A DNA stretch of 64,000 bases from Ignavibacteriales bacterium (GCA_020635255.1 JACKAC010000001.1:1341501-1405500), one strand, 5' to 3'. Shown: positions 45,901-55,345, counted from the stretch's first letter. A program made the numbers and translations. The notes: generated from the letters alone by a model not told the origin.

Positions 45901-47355
45901 TTATTGTCCGTCCGGTGTTTTATTAGTTTCTTCCGGAGCATTACCCATGTTTTGCAGTATTTCAAGATTTTTTTGTGCATCCTCATTACCTGGATCTAGT
46001 TCAAGCACTTTCTGGTAATCAGCAACTGCGCCATCTCTGTCTCCAAGTGCCTGCTTTGCGCTTCCTCTTAAAAGATATGTTATTGCATACTCGTCGTTAA
46101 TAACTATAGCATCATCGAATGCCTTTATAGCATCTTCATATTGTCCCATGTTAAAGTATGCAAGTCCCTTATAAATTATTGCATTTGTACTTCCAAGTTG
46201 TTCTGCTTTAATAAAGTGTGTAAGTGCGTTGGAGTAATCCTTATTTGTAAGGTATGAATCTCCATATTCCAGCTCAAGCCTTGAAGATTTTGGATCTCTT
46301 GCTATACCCTTTTCAAAAGTAGCATATGCTTTGGGAAAATCTCCCAGTTTCTCATATGTTTCAGCATATATTATATAATCATCCGGCTCGAAATAATCAT
46401 CCGGAACTTTCTGGAAAAATACGATTGCTTCGTCGTACTGTTTCTGTCCGCTCTTCACATATCCTTTATATTTAAAAGCTACCACATTGTTTGGGTCTAT
46501 TTTGAGCACTTCGTCAAGTACTTTATCGGCTTCATCATATTTTCTCTGACCATATAGTATTTTTGCCTTATATGATAAGCCATCCAGATCACCCGGCTTT
46601 AATTTATTATACTCTTCTATTGCATTAAGAGCTGCTGTATAATCTTCGTTGTAATATAAAAGTTTTCCAAGCTGTAAATAAGCATCGGCAAATTTCCTGT
46701 CAAGCTGTACAGCATCCTGGAACTCTTCGACTGATTCCTGGAATTTATTTTGTACAAAATAAACATTTCCAAGCCCATAATGAGCCGCCGCGTTGTCTTT
46801 GATCTGGAGAGACTTACTATAATTATCCAGCGCTGCAGGAATTGCTCCACCATAAAAATATGCATCTCCTAGTCCGGCATATACGTCAGCGTTATTCTTG
46901 CTTATTGTTGTTGCCCTAGTTAAAACGACAACAGCATCTTCCAGTTTACCCGCTTTAGAAAGATTTCTTCCCTGGGCTATAAGTATGGAAATATTTTCAT
47001 CATTTGCTTTAGCCGCTTTTTTATAATAATTATTGGCATCGTCATATTTCTTTTGGTAACTGAGTAAGTCACCCATGCCCTTAAGGGCTTCCCAACCTTC
47101 ATCATCATCCTTCAGTGCAACTTTATAATACTTTTCGGCATCCTTTAAAGAACCTGTTTCGAATAATGTCTTTCCATACCAGTAATTTTCTTCGTAACCG
47201 TCTATTTTTCCCGCACTCTTAAATAATCCAAGTGCAGTAACATAATCTCCACGCTTTGCAGCTTCGATCGCCTTGTCAACTTGTGCAAAGACTCCCGTCT
47301 GGAATATTAAAACCAGGACCGTTGCTGTAATAATGTTTCTTAACACATTCTTCAT
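45901..47355 (-). CDS. Exported TPR-repeat protein
   Basis: The 484-residue protein has a signal peptide (residues 8-24, ending GVFAQ), then about 12 consecutive TPR units (for example AIAAALDNYSKSLQIKDNAAAHYGLGNVYF and AIKAFDDAIVINDEYAITYLLRGSAKQALGDRDGAVADYQKVLELDPGNEDA). It is probably periplasmic and a protein-protein interaction scaffold. It is the last gene of the TonB operon. In Bacteroidota a similar TPR protein often follows ExbBD/TonB and a PstS-like gene. Confidence 0.85.
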   Translation of the reverse strand: MKNVLRNIITATVLVLIFQTGVFAQVDKAIEAAKRGDYVTALGLFKSAGKIDGYEENYWYGKTLFETGSLKDAEKYYKVALKDDDEGWEALKGMGDLLSYQKKYDDANNYYKKAAKANDENISILIAQGRNLSKAGKLEDAVVVLTRATTISKNNADVYAGLGDAYFYGGAIPAALDNYSKSLQIKDNAAAHYGLGNVYFVQNKFQESVEEFQDAVQLDRKFADAYLQLGKLLYYNEDYTAALNAIEEYNKLKPGDLDGLSYKAKILYGQRKYDEADKVLDEVLKIDPNNVVAFKYKGYVKSGQKQYDEAIVFFQKVPDDYFEPDDYIIYAETYEKLGDFPKAYATFEKGIARDPKSSRLELEYGDSYLTNKDYSNALTHFIKAEQLGSTNAIIYKGLAYFNMGQYEDAIKAFDDAIVINDEYAITYLLRGSAKQALGDRDGAVADYQKVLELDPGNEDAQKNLEILQNMGNAPEETNKTPDGQ

Positions 47356-47378
47356 TTTAATATATTTTTATTTATAAC

Positions 47379-48356
47379 TTAATTTATTTGTATAGTTCTT
47401 ACAGGCTGTGTCACAGGGACCATACCTTCTTTTAATACTACCTTTTGCCCATCTTTGTTCAGCAAAAATGTAATAAAACCTGAGGCAAGACCGACCCCTT
47501 TTTCTGTGGTAAAAATGTAAACAATCCTCCTGTATGGGTATTCCTGATTAAATACCAACCCCTGGTGGAATTGTTTGAAGTCAGCCTGGAAACCATTTGG
47601 ATAGATTCTAGAGATCCTTAAAGCCTTTACGGTTGTATCCAGAATATCCTGGTTACTTGTTCCCATCCATCCGAGATTTGATATTCCAATAGCATTATCA
47701 TTCTTTCTGATCTCCTCCAGCATTTGAACACTGGTTGAGCATATATTTGCCTTTGACGAATAATCAGCACCGCTAAGTACTGTGTCCTTTACATAGCTGT
47801 ACATGTCCGAGTTTGGTCTTTGAATAAATAGCTTTATATTAGCATTTTGACCTGTCATTTTCGACTTTAATTGGTTGTTCTGTTCCTGATCTTGTGTTAT
47901 AATCTGGTCCCAGCGTGTATATTCACCGGTGAATATCTTTTTAAGGTCCTCCGAGGTTACTCTCGAAAGCGGATTATTTGGATTTACGATAAAAGCAATT
48001 CCATCAACAGCAAACTCATACTTTTGGATCTCTATCTTATTATCCTTAATTGCTTTTTGTTCTTCCTCTGTAAAATCACCAACTGTAACAATAAATTTTG
48101 TTTCACCATTAATAAGTTCTGCTGTAACATATCTGCTAGGAAGAAATTTAAGTTCGATATTAGCCTCTTTATTGAGCCTTTCAAACTCAACCTCTTCCTC
48201 TAGCATCATTTTTTTTATGGTTTCATCTGATGTAACAGCCAAGTCACCGGTTGTTGCCTGAGATTTTATCTCACTAAAGTCGCAACCGGATATACTTAAT
48301 GCAGTGATAAAAATTGCGGAAAATAAAAGGGAAGTAAATTTAATTCTATTTAGCAT
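47379..48356 (-). CDS. PstS-like phosphate-binding lipoprotein in the TonB operon
   Basis: The 325-residue lipoprotein (lipobox SISGC, Cys25) has the PBP-like phosphate-binding fold: YEFAVDGIAFIVNPNNPLSRVTSEDLKKIFTGEYTRWDQI, then QRPNSDMYSYVKDTVL and GISNLGWMG. The anion-binding loops resemble those of PstS, but the gene sits with tonB, not with pstCAB, which has its own PstS. Its role may be in TonB-coupled uptake. The start overlaps the end of the 83-residue gene upstream. Confidence 0.82.
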   Translation of the reverse strand: MLNRIKFTSLLFSAIFITALSISGCDFSEIKSQATTGDLAVTSDETIKKMMLEEEVEFERLNKEANIELKFLPSRYVTAELINGETKFIVTVGDFTEEEQKAIKDNKIEIQKYEFAVDGIAFIVNPNNPLSRVTSEDLKKIFTGEYTRWDQIITQDQEQNNQLKSKMTGQNANIKLFIQRPNSDMYSYVKDTVLSGADYSSKANICSTSVQMLEEIRKNDNAIGISNLGWMGTSNQDILDTTVKALRISRIYPNGFQADFKQFHQGLVFNQEYPYRRIVYIFTTEKGVGLASGFITFLLNKDGQKVVLKEGMVPVTQPVRTIQIN

Positions 48357-48597
48357 TTTTGATTAATTTCTCTCGCTCCACTCTCAGTTTCTCTCTCATC
48401 TCTTCCTGTTTCTGAAATTTTCGTTTTGCCTGAGCATTAACAAATCTATACAAACCATAGGCTATAAAAATAATGCCGAATGCTATTCGGGTATATGAGT
48501 CTATCGCAGATGGAAAAATCCCCGACACTAAAAACAATCCGATAAAAAATATGAATACGGAAGTTACATAATTTATTATTAGTGTCGGGGCTACCAT
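48346..48597 (-). CDS. Small two-helix membrane protein of the TonB operon
   Basis: The 83-residue protein has hydrophobic segments at about 5-24 and 33-50, followed by a basic amphipathic tail (RFVNAQAKRKFQKQEEMREKLRVEREKLIKNAK). It lies 20 bp after tonB and overlaps the PstS-like gene by 11 bp. No family recognised. Its conserved placement suggests a role with the TonB system. Confidence 0.6.
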   Translation of the reverse strand: MVAPTLIINYVTSVFIFFIGLFLVSGIFPSAIDSYTRIAFGIIFIAYGLYRFVNAQAKRKFQKQEEMREKLRVEREKLIKNAK

Positions 48598-48617
48598 TTT
48601 AAAAATTTTTAAAACTG

Positions 48618-49520
48618 CTACTCTTCGTTGCCCGAGTCTTCTTCTTCGTCGTCTTTTTTCTTAAACCCGCTGTTGAGTTTGAAGTTGAATGGTACACTTA
48701 CCCAGCACTTTACAGGTTTTCCGTTTTGAAGTGCAGGAGTAAATTGCAATGCACCAACCTTATCTCTTACCTCATCGTGGAATACTGAAGGTCCACTAAG
48801 GCTTCCAACCTTGATCACAGAGCCGTCAGCACCAACAAGGATCTTAGCTGTTACTCGACCCTCTGTTCCTGATGATCTTGCGATTTCAGGATAACGCATT
48901 GAACCTCTTACTGAACCTAAATTAACAGGTTTTGGCGCAACCTCAACTTCGAATTGCTGATAAACATCCTTTTTCTTTTCTTCCTTCTTCTCGACCTTCT
49001 CTTCAACCTTTTTCTTGTTCAGATTGATATCACCAATATAATTTATGTTCGGAGCGTTTTCATCACCTTCAGATGATACCGGTGCGTTGATCTCTTCCAG
49101 TTTCTCTTGGGTTTTCATAGTAAGGATTTCCGCTTCCTGTTTTGGAACAGGCTCAGGAATAAGTGCTTCAAGATCCTTTAACGGAATTATTTCATCGGGA
49201 ATTTCTACGTCCGGTGGAGGTGGTTCTTCCTCAGCTGATGGTGGAAGATCCAAATCCTCTAGAGTAATTATATTGTTATACTTATCTTTTTCATCAGCAT
49301 TCACTTTTTGTATGTACATAGCCAGCACATATCCCCCGATCAAAAGGAGATATATCGATATCGCAATAATTAATCCTCTTGAAAAATATTTATTATAAAG
49401 CCTCTGAAGTTCCGGAGCGCCATATTTGAATGACTTAAAGTAACCCTCTTTGCCAATTAAACTATGGTCATCCTGAATTTCAGGCTGTTGATCGGGTTGA
49501 TTTGTAGATTCATCGGACAT
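48618..49520 (-). CDS. tonB: TonB energy-transducing protein
   Basis: The 300-residue protein has a long cytoplasmic N-terminus, one membrane helix (about 49-69), a Pro/Glu-rich periplasmic linker (PPSAEEEPPPPDVEIPDE...) and a C-terminal TonB domain (EGRVTAKILVGADGSVIKVGSLSGPSVFHDEV...ALQFTPALQNGKPVKCWVSVPFNF). It couples the proton gradient to outer-membrane receptors. ExbB and ExbD genes are not adjacent. An AGGAGG ribosome binding site precedes the ATG. Confidence 0.92.
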   Translation of the reverse strand: MSDESTNQPDQQPEIQDDHSLIGKEGYFKSFKYGAPELQRLYNKYFSRGLIIAISIYLLLIGGYVLAMYIQKVNADEKDKYNNIITLEDLDLPPSAEEEPPPPDVEIPDEIIPLKDLEALIPEPVPKQEAEILTMKTQEKLEEINAPVSSEGDENAPNINYIGDINLNKKKVEEKVEKKEEKKKDVYQQFEVEVAPKPVNLGSVRGSMRYPEIARSSGTEGRVTAKILVGADGSVIKVGSLSGPSVFHDEVRDKVGALQFTPALQNGKPVKCWVSVPFNFKLNSGFKKKDDEEEDSGNEE

Positions 49521-49674
49521 TTTTCAGCCTCCTTAAAGTTTGTAAACTTGTTAGTTTAGTAGTATATTTACTACTTAAACCCTTGAAATTTAGATTAGTT
49601 CCGTAAAATCACCTAAATTTCTCTCACGTAATATATAAAAAAAATAAGAAATTAAACATTACATTTTTATTAAA

Positions 49675-49974
49675 TTATTCCTCAATTTCGCCTATCATCA
49701 TCACTACCAGCTCCTTGGCAAAAGACATCAAATTTGACGCTGCTGCTTTGCCTTCCGGAGATCCCATAGCCGCATTCAAGGAATCCATATCGTCAAAATA
49801 CATCTCTGCCTGAAGATAATACTTTTCATCGGCTCCAAGGCTTTTTAGCTTTGTAACCTCAGTTCTTACCAACCCCGGCATTTTTCCTGCAAGAGGCAAA
49901 TGTTCCTCAAAATATTTTTTATCGAACAATTCTTTGTCAGGTGGTGTCTTGTAAAGGGCAACTAATTTTGTCAT
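49675..49974 (-). CDS. EthD-family protein
   Basis: The 99-residue ferredoxin-like fold protein contains MTKLVALYKTPPDKELFDKKYFEEHLPLAGKMPGLVRTEVTKL, with an SPEGKAAASNLMSFA-like C-terminal part typical of EthD domains. The family forms dimeric alpha+beta barrels. The function here is unknown. It starts 20 bp after the L,D-transpeptidase stop on the same strand. Confidence 0.85.
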   Translation of the reverse strand: MTKLVALYKTPPDKELFDKKYFEEHLPLAGKMPGLVRTEVTKLKSLGADEKYYLQAEMYFDDMDSLNAAMGSPEGKAAASNLMSFAKELVVMMIGEIEE

Positions 49975-49993
49975 GTGAGATTTTTATTAATGA

Positions 49994-51223
49994 TTATTCA
50001 CCGTCATCACCACTATTGCTTTCGCTGGAGCTTGACGTACTTATGTATGTAGTTCTTTTGGGTGTCGGTGGAAAATACGGTAATATACCGATCGGATTAC
50101 TAAAATATTTCTTCACAAGATCTTCGTCACTCGAATATGTAAGATCATTAGCTTTATCTTTATTGGATGCCGCAACAAGCTTAAATTCACTTTCCGCTGT
50201 AGTCTCATCACCTATAGTTTCAAAATCATTTCTCAAAACAAGTTTATCGCCATCGGATTTAAAATAATACAATCTTGCGGGCATCTTCTGTGTCTTAGGA
50301 AGCTTCTTGTCATATCCGTCGTAAACACCTGTTACAGGAATCACTTTTGGATCGACCACAAAATATTCTCTTTCGGCTACATAATAATTTCCATTCAATA
50401 CATTGTAAAGATTTTCTGCAAGCATCTTCTTCTGTTCTTCCTTTGTGTACTCCTTTCCGTTCTTAAAATCTTTCGGCGCAAAACCCACTGTTCTGGCATA
50501 TTTCCCGTCATAATGGACAAGAACTAATGTACCCATTTCCGCATCCTTATACATTTGCCTCGCATCATCGTGACTCATTCTGATACATCCATGTGAAGAT
50601 GGTCTTACCCCAAGATTTCCATAATAGCCCGTTCCTGATAATGAATGGAATCCGATTCCTTGATTAAATGTCTGAAAATGGAAAAGTGATGCATCATCAA
50701 ACTGGCTGGATTTGTGATGTTCGTTTCTGTAAAATATCGCGAATAAACCCGGTCGTGCTTCAACACCTTTACTAATGAATTTGTTACCTGTCGATACAGG
50801 AAAACTTCTTGTATGTCCATCCCTCCAGTGCTGATATACTCGCTGTTCACTAACTCTTAGTTCGTACCAGACATCTTTATCTGTATAAACGGTATCCATC
50901 ACTGGCTTTCTAAGATCGGAAGCGCTGACCAGAGTATTTTTGCTTATACGGCTGGTAGTATCATCCAGACCGGTTTCAATAAAACCATCGGTCTTGTAAG
51001 AGACAGTTTTCTTACCGGTATCATTCGCAAAACCTGCAAGAAGGAATACGACTAGGACCCCTGGAAGAAATATAGAAAATAACTTACCTCCGGGTGCTTC
51101 CCCATGATGTGAAGTGTGATCAGGCTCGTCGTGTAATATATTACCCTCCTCTGAAAAATCATCAGAGAGATGTTTATCCAAGCTATCGCCCAATAGATCC
51201 TTATTTAAGTTATTTTCATCCAT
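49994..51223 (-). CDS. L,D-transpeptidase (YkuD family)
   Basis: The 409-residue protein has an acidic cytoplasmic N-terminus and one membrane helix (about 47-66). Its YkuD domain carries the catalytic motif His193...Ser210-His211-Gly212-Cys213-Ile-Arg215 (GFHSLSG...SSHGCIRM). A C-terminal domain of about 130 residues and a Ser/Asp-rich end follow. It should form 3-3 cross-links in peptidoglycan or attach proteins to it. The gene is separated from pstB by 170 bp. Confidence 0.9.
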   Translation of the reverse strand: MDENNLNKDLLGDSLDKHLSDDFSEEGNILHDEPDHTSHHGEAPGGKLFSIFLPGVLVVFLLAGFANDTGKKTVSYKTDGFIETGLDDTTSRISKNTLVSASDLRKPVMDTVYTDKDVWYELRVSEQRVYQHWRDGHTRSFPVSTGNKFISKGVEARPGLFAIFYRNEHHKSSQFDDASLFHFQTFNQGIGFHSLSGTGYYGNLGVRPSSHGCIRMSHDDARQMYKDAEMGTLVLVHYDGKYARTVGFAPKDFKNGKEYTKEEQKKMLAENLYNVLNGNYYVAEREYFVVDPKVIPVTGVYDGYDKKLPKTQKMPARLYYFKSDGDKLVLRNDFETIGDETTAESEFKLVAASNKDKANDLTYSSDEDLVKKYFSNPIGILPYFPPTPKRTTYISTSSSSESNSGDDGE

Positions 51224-51393
51224 AAATTAGACGTTTTTATCCCTGGTTATGCTTGTGTTCCCTAATTATACAAGTAAACCGAACAATCTGGAAAAAAGTG
51301 CAATTATCCTGTAAAAATAAAAATTCTTACAATAAAACACTATGGTAAAAAAATGCGATTTGTTGCAGAAAAATATAGCAATCGTATAGAGAT

Positions 51394-52209
51394 TTAACCG
51401 AATTTTCCGGTAACGTACTCTTCAGTCAGTGTCTCATTAGGGTTTGTGAAGACTTTTTGAGTTTTCGAATACTCAATTAGATCGCCGAGGAAGAAAAATG
51501 CCGTACTATCGCTCACACGAGCCGCCTGCTGCATATTGTGGGTTACTATTATTATGGTGTAATTGGATTTGAGATTGAAGATAAGCTCCTCTACTTTTTG
51601 TGTGGATATCGGGTCGAGAGCGCTTGTAGGTTCGTCCATCAGGATTATTTCAGGATTTACCGCGATCGTACGAGCTATGCATAATCTCTGTTGCTGTCCT
51701 CCGGAGAGACTCATACCGGATACTTTTAAACGGTCTTTTACTTCGTCCCACAGCCCGGCAAGTGTTAAGCATTTTTCTACTTGCTCATCGAGGTAGGATC
51801 GTTTATACCGCTTATTAAATACAAGCCCGGAAACAACGTTCTCATAAATAGACATAGTTGGAAACGGATTAGCCTTTTGAAATACCATCCCGACTTTCTT
51901 ACGGAGATCCGTCATCTCATAATCACGGATATCTTTATCTAAAACTATAATGTCACCTGTTACCTTACATTTGGGAGTAAGTTCATGCATGTTATTTAGA
52001 GCACGAAGAAAAGTAGATTTACCGCATCCGGACGGACCTATAATAGCAGTAACGGTGCCGTGCTTTATTTTCATACTAATGCGCTTAATAGCAGGTCGGT
52101 CTTTGAAGGATACGGTAAGGTCGCGCGTAATCACAGCAAACTTACCACCATGCTTTTCTTCTTCCTCACCGGCTATTTCCATTACAATATCTTCTTCCGT
52201 TTCAACCAT
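51394..52209 (-). CDS. pstB: Phosphate ABC transporter ATP-binding protein
   Basis: The 271-residue ABC ATPase has Walker A GPSGCGKST (58-66), the signature LSGGQQQRLCIARTI and Walker B EIILMDEPTSALDP. An acidic N-terminal extension of about 22 residues (VETEEDIVMEIAGEEEEKHGG) precedes the domain, which is unusual. It powers phosphate import with PstA and PstC. It starts 5 bp after pstA. No phoU gene follows. Confidence 0.96.
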   Translation of the reverse strand: MVETEEDIVMEIAGEEEEKHGGKFAVITRDLTVSFKDRPAIKRISMKIKHGTVTAIIGPSGCGKSTFLRALNNMHELTPKCKVTGDIIVLDKDIRDYEMTDLRKKVGMVFQKANPFPTMSIYENVVSGLVFNKRYKRSYLDEQVEKCLTLAGLWDEVKDRLKVSGMSLSGGQQQRLCIARTIAVNPEIILMDEPTSALDPISTQKVEELIFNLKSNYTIIIVTHNMQQAARVSDSTAFFFLGDLIEYSKTQKVFTNPNETLTEEYVTGKFG

Positions 52210-52214
52210 AGACT

Positions 52215-53087
52215 TTATAGATTAGGACTGAACTTATTCCTGGTAACTAGTCTTACTAAAAGATTTACTACAAATACTAAGAATATCAACACAAATGCTC
52301 CGGCCCAGGCTTGTTGATGCCAATCTTCGTATGGCGATATCGCGTATGTGAATATCTGAACCGGAAGTGACGCGATCGGTTGGTCGAGAGCGTCGGACCA
52401 GAACCTATTACCGAAAGCAGTAAACAAAAGCGGAGCAGTCTCCCCTGCCGCACGAGCGATCGCAAGAAGGATACCTGTTATTATTCCCGCAGAGGCAGTT
52501 TTCAAAACCACACGTAATGTGGTTTTCCAGCGTGATACTCCTAGTGCAAGAGACGCTTCGCGGAGATTTTGCGGAACAAGCTTTAACATTTCTTCAGTCG
52601 TTCGAGTTACAGTCGGTATCATCAATATTCCCAGCGCAAATCCTCCCGCTAATGCAGAAAACCTGCCCATTGGCAATACTATCAACCCATAAGCGAATAT
52701 CCCGATTATAATAGATGGAACACCGCTAAGTACATCTGTAACAAACTTTACAATATTCGAGAATAAACTGTTTGAATATTCAGAAACATAAATTCCGGCA
52801 AGTATACCGACAGGGATCCCGATCACCGAGCCTAATCCTACAAGGATAAGAGTACCAACGATCGCATTTGCCATACCACCGCCTTCTTCCCCAACCGGAG
52901 CAGGCAGGTTAGTAAAGAAATCGACGTTTAGCGCTGAAAAGCCCTGTCCCGTGGTATAAAAGAAAATATATATCAAAGGAATAATAGCTGCACCTGCAGC
53001 AAACATGCACAACGTTAACATAACGCTGTTAGTTACTTTCCTTCGCTTTAGATTTCCGGCGCTCTGATATATTTCATCAGCCGTCAT
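52215..53087 (-). CDS. pstA: Phosphate ABC transporter permease PstA
   Basis: The 290-residue permease has six membrane helices and the binding-protein-dependent transport loop LREASLALGVSRWKTTLRVVLKTASAGIITGILLAIARAAGETAPLL, typical of PstA. Its start codon follows the pstC stop directly. It forms the transmembrane channel with PstC. Confidence 0.95.
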   Translation of the reverse strand: MTADEIYQSAGNLKRRKVTNSVMLTLCMFAAGAAIIPLIYIFFYTTGQGFSALNVDFFTNLPAPVGEEGGGMANAIVGTLILVGLGSVIGIPVGILAGIYVSEYSNSLFSNIVKFVTDVLSGVPSIIIGIFAYGLIVLPMGRFSALAGGFALGILMIPTVTRTTEEMLKLVPQNLREASLALGVSRWKTTLRVVLKTASAGIITGILLAIARAAGETAPLLFTAFGNRFWSDALDQPIASLPVQIFTYAISPYEDWHQQAWAGAFVLIFLVFVVNLLVRLVTRNKFSPNL

Positions 53088-53978
53088 TTATCTGCCTTCA
53101 GTATTTTTTGTTACGCCCATTATTAATAGACGTGCAAATGAGTTAATTATAAAGGTCACTCCGAACAGGATCAAACCGACTTCTATAAGGGCACTTATAT
53201 GAAGCTGGCTAGATGCCTCAGCAAATTCGTTAGCTATAACCGACGCCATCGAATATGCGGGCTCGAACCACGACAGATTTATTTCCGCCCTGTTACCTAT
53301 CACCATTGTTACCGCCATAGTCTCACCGACCGCTCTGCCAAATCCCAATACAGTACCTCCCAGTATTCCACTTCTCGCATTAAGCAAAGCCATTCTTATC
53401 GCTTCCCAGCGTGTTGCCCCAAGCCCATATGCCGCCTCTCTCTGAGATACAGGTATTGCTTTTAAAACATCTCGTGAGATTGCTGATATTGTCGGTATGA
53501 TCATTATCGCAAGTATGATCCCGGCAGTAAGCATTCCTGTACCATATGGAGTCCCTTTAAAAAACGGGATAAATCCAAGATAATTTTGGAGAAATGGTTG
53601 AACGCTTTCCCTCATAAAAGGGGCAAAGACAAATATACCCCAGAAACCATATACTATACTTGGGATAGCTGCCAGTATTTCAATTAAAAAGCTGAATGTG
53701 GACTTAATAACATTTGGAGCTAGCTCAGATAGGAAGATAGCTACGCCAAGACTAACCGGAAGAGCGATTCCGAGCGCTATAAGAGATGAAACAATCGTAC
53801 CGTAAATAAAAGTAAGAGCACCAAACTCATCTTTATTCGGTTCCCAGTTCTTCGAAAAAATAAAATCCCAGCCAAACATTGTTCTAGACTCATCTGAATA
53901 TAGATACATTTCGTATATCATATACAGGAGCAGTGCAATGATAATTAAAGCAAAAAGAAGCGTCGTGTTTTCGAACAA
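53088..53978 (-). CDS. pstC: Phosphate ABC transporter permease PstC
   Basis: The 296-residue permease has the EAA loop QREAAYGLGATRWEAIRMALLNARSGILGGTVLGFGRAVGETMAVTMVIGNR, specific to PstC. No ATG is available at its N-terminus. The nearest start is TTG at 53978, but the open frame continues upstream to about 54038 with a plausible basic leader (ENTKEIKSKKRLSDLL), and CTG at 53990 or ATT at 54038 are alternative starts. It pairs with PstA. Confidence 0.92.
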   Translation of the reverse strand: MFENTTLLFALIIIALLLYMIYEMYLYSDESRTMFGWDFIFSKNWEPNKDEFGALTFIYGTIVSSLIALGIALPVSLGVAIFLSELAPNVIKSTFSFLIEILAAIPSIVYGFWGIFVFAPFMRESVQPFLQNYLGFIPFFKGTPYGTGMLTAGIILAIMIIPTISAISRDVLKAIPVSQREAAYGLGATRWEAIRMALLNARSGILGGTVLGFGRAVGETMAVTMVIGNRAEINLSWFEPAYSMASVIANEFAEASSQLHISALIEVGLILFGVTFIINSFARLLIMGVTKNTEGR

Positions 53979-54063
53979 TAGATCACTCAGCCTCTTTTTG
54001 CTTTTAATTTCTTTCGTATTTTCAGGCTGGGAAGTAATAGTATAAAAATTTAATCGTTCCGGA

Positions 54064-55149
54064 TTAGTTTAATACTTTACCGTCGTATTTTAAACTGTTA
54101 ATCTTTTGCATTGCCTTTTCCCTCACTGCATCGGGGAGCGGAGCATAACCAAGGTCTTTAGCATATTGAGTTCCGTCAGTTAATGCCCATGTAAGGAACG
54201 CCTTAAGAGTCTTACCCTTGAATTCGTTCTTTTGATCTTCGTAAAGAATAATATATGTAAAGCTAGCGATCGGATACGCACCTTCTCCTGCTGCATTAGT
54301 GATTGACATTCTCATGTCATCAGGCATTTCAGTAATTGCGCCTGCAGCTGCCTTTGTGGTGGACTCGAGTGTCGGAGCAACAAATTCTCCGTTCTTATTC
54401 TTAATATGTGCAAACTTTAAATTATTTTGTACTGCATAAACATACTCTACATATCCAATAGAATTATCAAGCTGTTTTATCAATCCGGTAACACCTTCAT
54501 TTCCTTTACCACCCTGGCCTACAGGAAATTTAACGTCCTTCCCTGTACCCGGACCATTCTTCCAGTCTTCACTAACTTTGGAGAGATAGTCGGTAAATAC
54601 GAATGTGGTACCGCTTCCGTCGGTTCTGTGTGCCACAATAATATCGGCATCAGGCAAATTAACATCAGGATTCGACTCTTTAATTGCAGGGTCATTCCAT
54701 TTTTTGATCGTACCAAGAAAGATACCTGCAACTGCTTCAGGAGTTAAGTTTAGATTTTGATCTACCCCGGGAATATTGTAAGCAAGCACAACCGAACCTA
54801 TAACAGTTGGGATATGAATTACCTTAGAATGGTTCTTATCTTCAGCAGCTTTAAGTTCCTCCTCTTTCATCGGGCTGTCCGTTGCTCCGAAGTCAACCGT
54901 TCCTTCGGTAAGCTGTTTGATACCACCACCGCTTCCGATAGACTGATAGTTGATCTTTGCATCGGGATTCACTTTTCCATATTCAGTGAACCATTTTGAA
55001 TAAACAGGAAAAGGAAACGTTGCACCGGCACCGTTAATTTGTTCGCCGGTTGTTCCCTCTTCATTGCCTTTATCGAGCATTTTGTTGTCCTGTTTTCCGC
55101 ATCCGGAAAATATGAACAGGAGCAATAATACCGGGATAAACTTTTTCAT
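54064..55149 (-). CDS. pstS: Phosphate-binding lipoprotein PstS
   Basis: The 361-residue lipoprotein (lipobox FSGC, Cys17) has the PstS phosphate-binding motifs GAGATFPFPVYSKWF, SIGSGGGIKQL, FGATDSPM and HRTDGSGTTFVFTDYLSKV. It binds phosphate outside the cytoplasmic membrane and delivers it to PstCA. Two copies of an 18-bp direct repeat lie upstream of its start and may be PhoB sites. Confidence 0.96.
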   Translation of the reverse strand: MKKFIPVLLLLFIFSGCGKQDNKMLDKGNEEGTTGEQINGAGATFPFPVYSKWFTEYGKVNPDAKINYQSIGSGGGIKQLTEGTVDFGATDSPMKEEELKAAEDKNHSKVIHIPTVIGSVVLAYNIPGVDQNLNLTPEAVAGIFLGTIKKWNDPAIKESNPDVNLPDADIIVAHRTDGSGTTFVFTDYLSKVSEDWKNGPGTGKDVKFPVGQGGKGNEGVTGLIKQLDNSIGYVEYVYAVQNNLKFAHIKNKNGEFVAPTLESTTKAAAGAITEMPDDMRMSITNAAGEGAYPIASFTYIILYEDQKNEFKGKTLKAFLTWALTDGTQYAKDLGYAPLPDAVREKAMQKINSLKYDGKVLN

Positions 55150-55216
55150 TACATTAATTTTATTTAATAGATGTTTCCAATATATGTATAAGGGGTATTC
55201 TTAATGTTAAATTATC

Positions 55217-55298
55217 ATTAAGAAATTGTAAAGCACCATGTCTTTATTTAACATTAATTTAAAAAGAGAAATCCCGAAAGATTAAGAAATTGTAAAGC
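55217..55298 (-). promoter_or_regulatory. Pho-box-like direct repeats upstream of pstS
   Basis: ATTAAGAAATTGTAAAGC occurs exactly twice (55217-55234 and 55281-55298), 64 bp apart. On the minus strand the copy nearer pstS reads TTTACA, 5 bp, TTAATG, 5 bp, TTAACA, an 11-bp periodic TTWACA array of the kind bound by PhoB/PhoP-type response regulators. The position 68-150 bp upstream of pstS fits phosphate control. The regulator genes are not in the window. Confidence 0.55.
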
Positions 55299-55312
55299 TG
55301 TTTACAAAAAGG

Positions 55313-55345
55313 AAAAGCCTTCACGAATAATCATGAAGGCTTTTT
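55313..55345. terminator. Rho-independent terminator after the first Spy-like gene
   Basis: AAAAGCCTTCA (55313-55323) pairs with TGAAGGCTTTT (55334-55344), with A and T tails on either side. It lies 43 bases beyond the stop of the minus-strand Spy-like gene at 55388. Confidence 0.85.
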
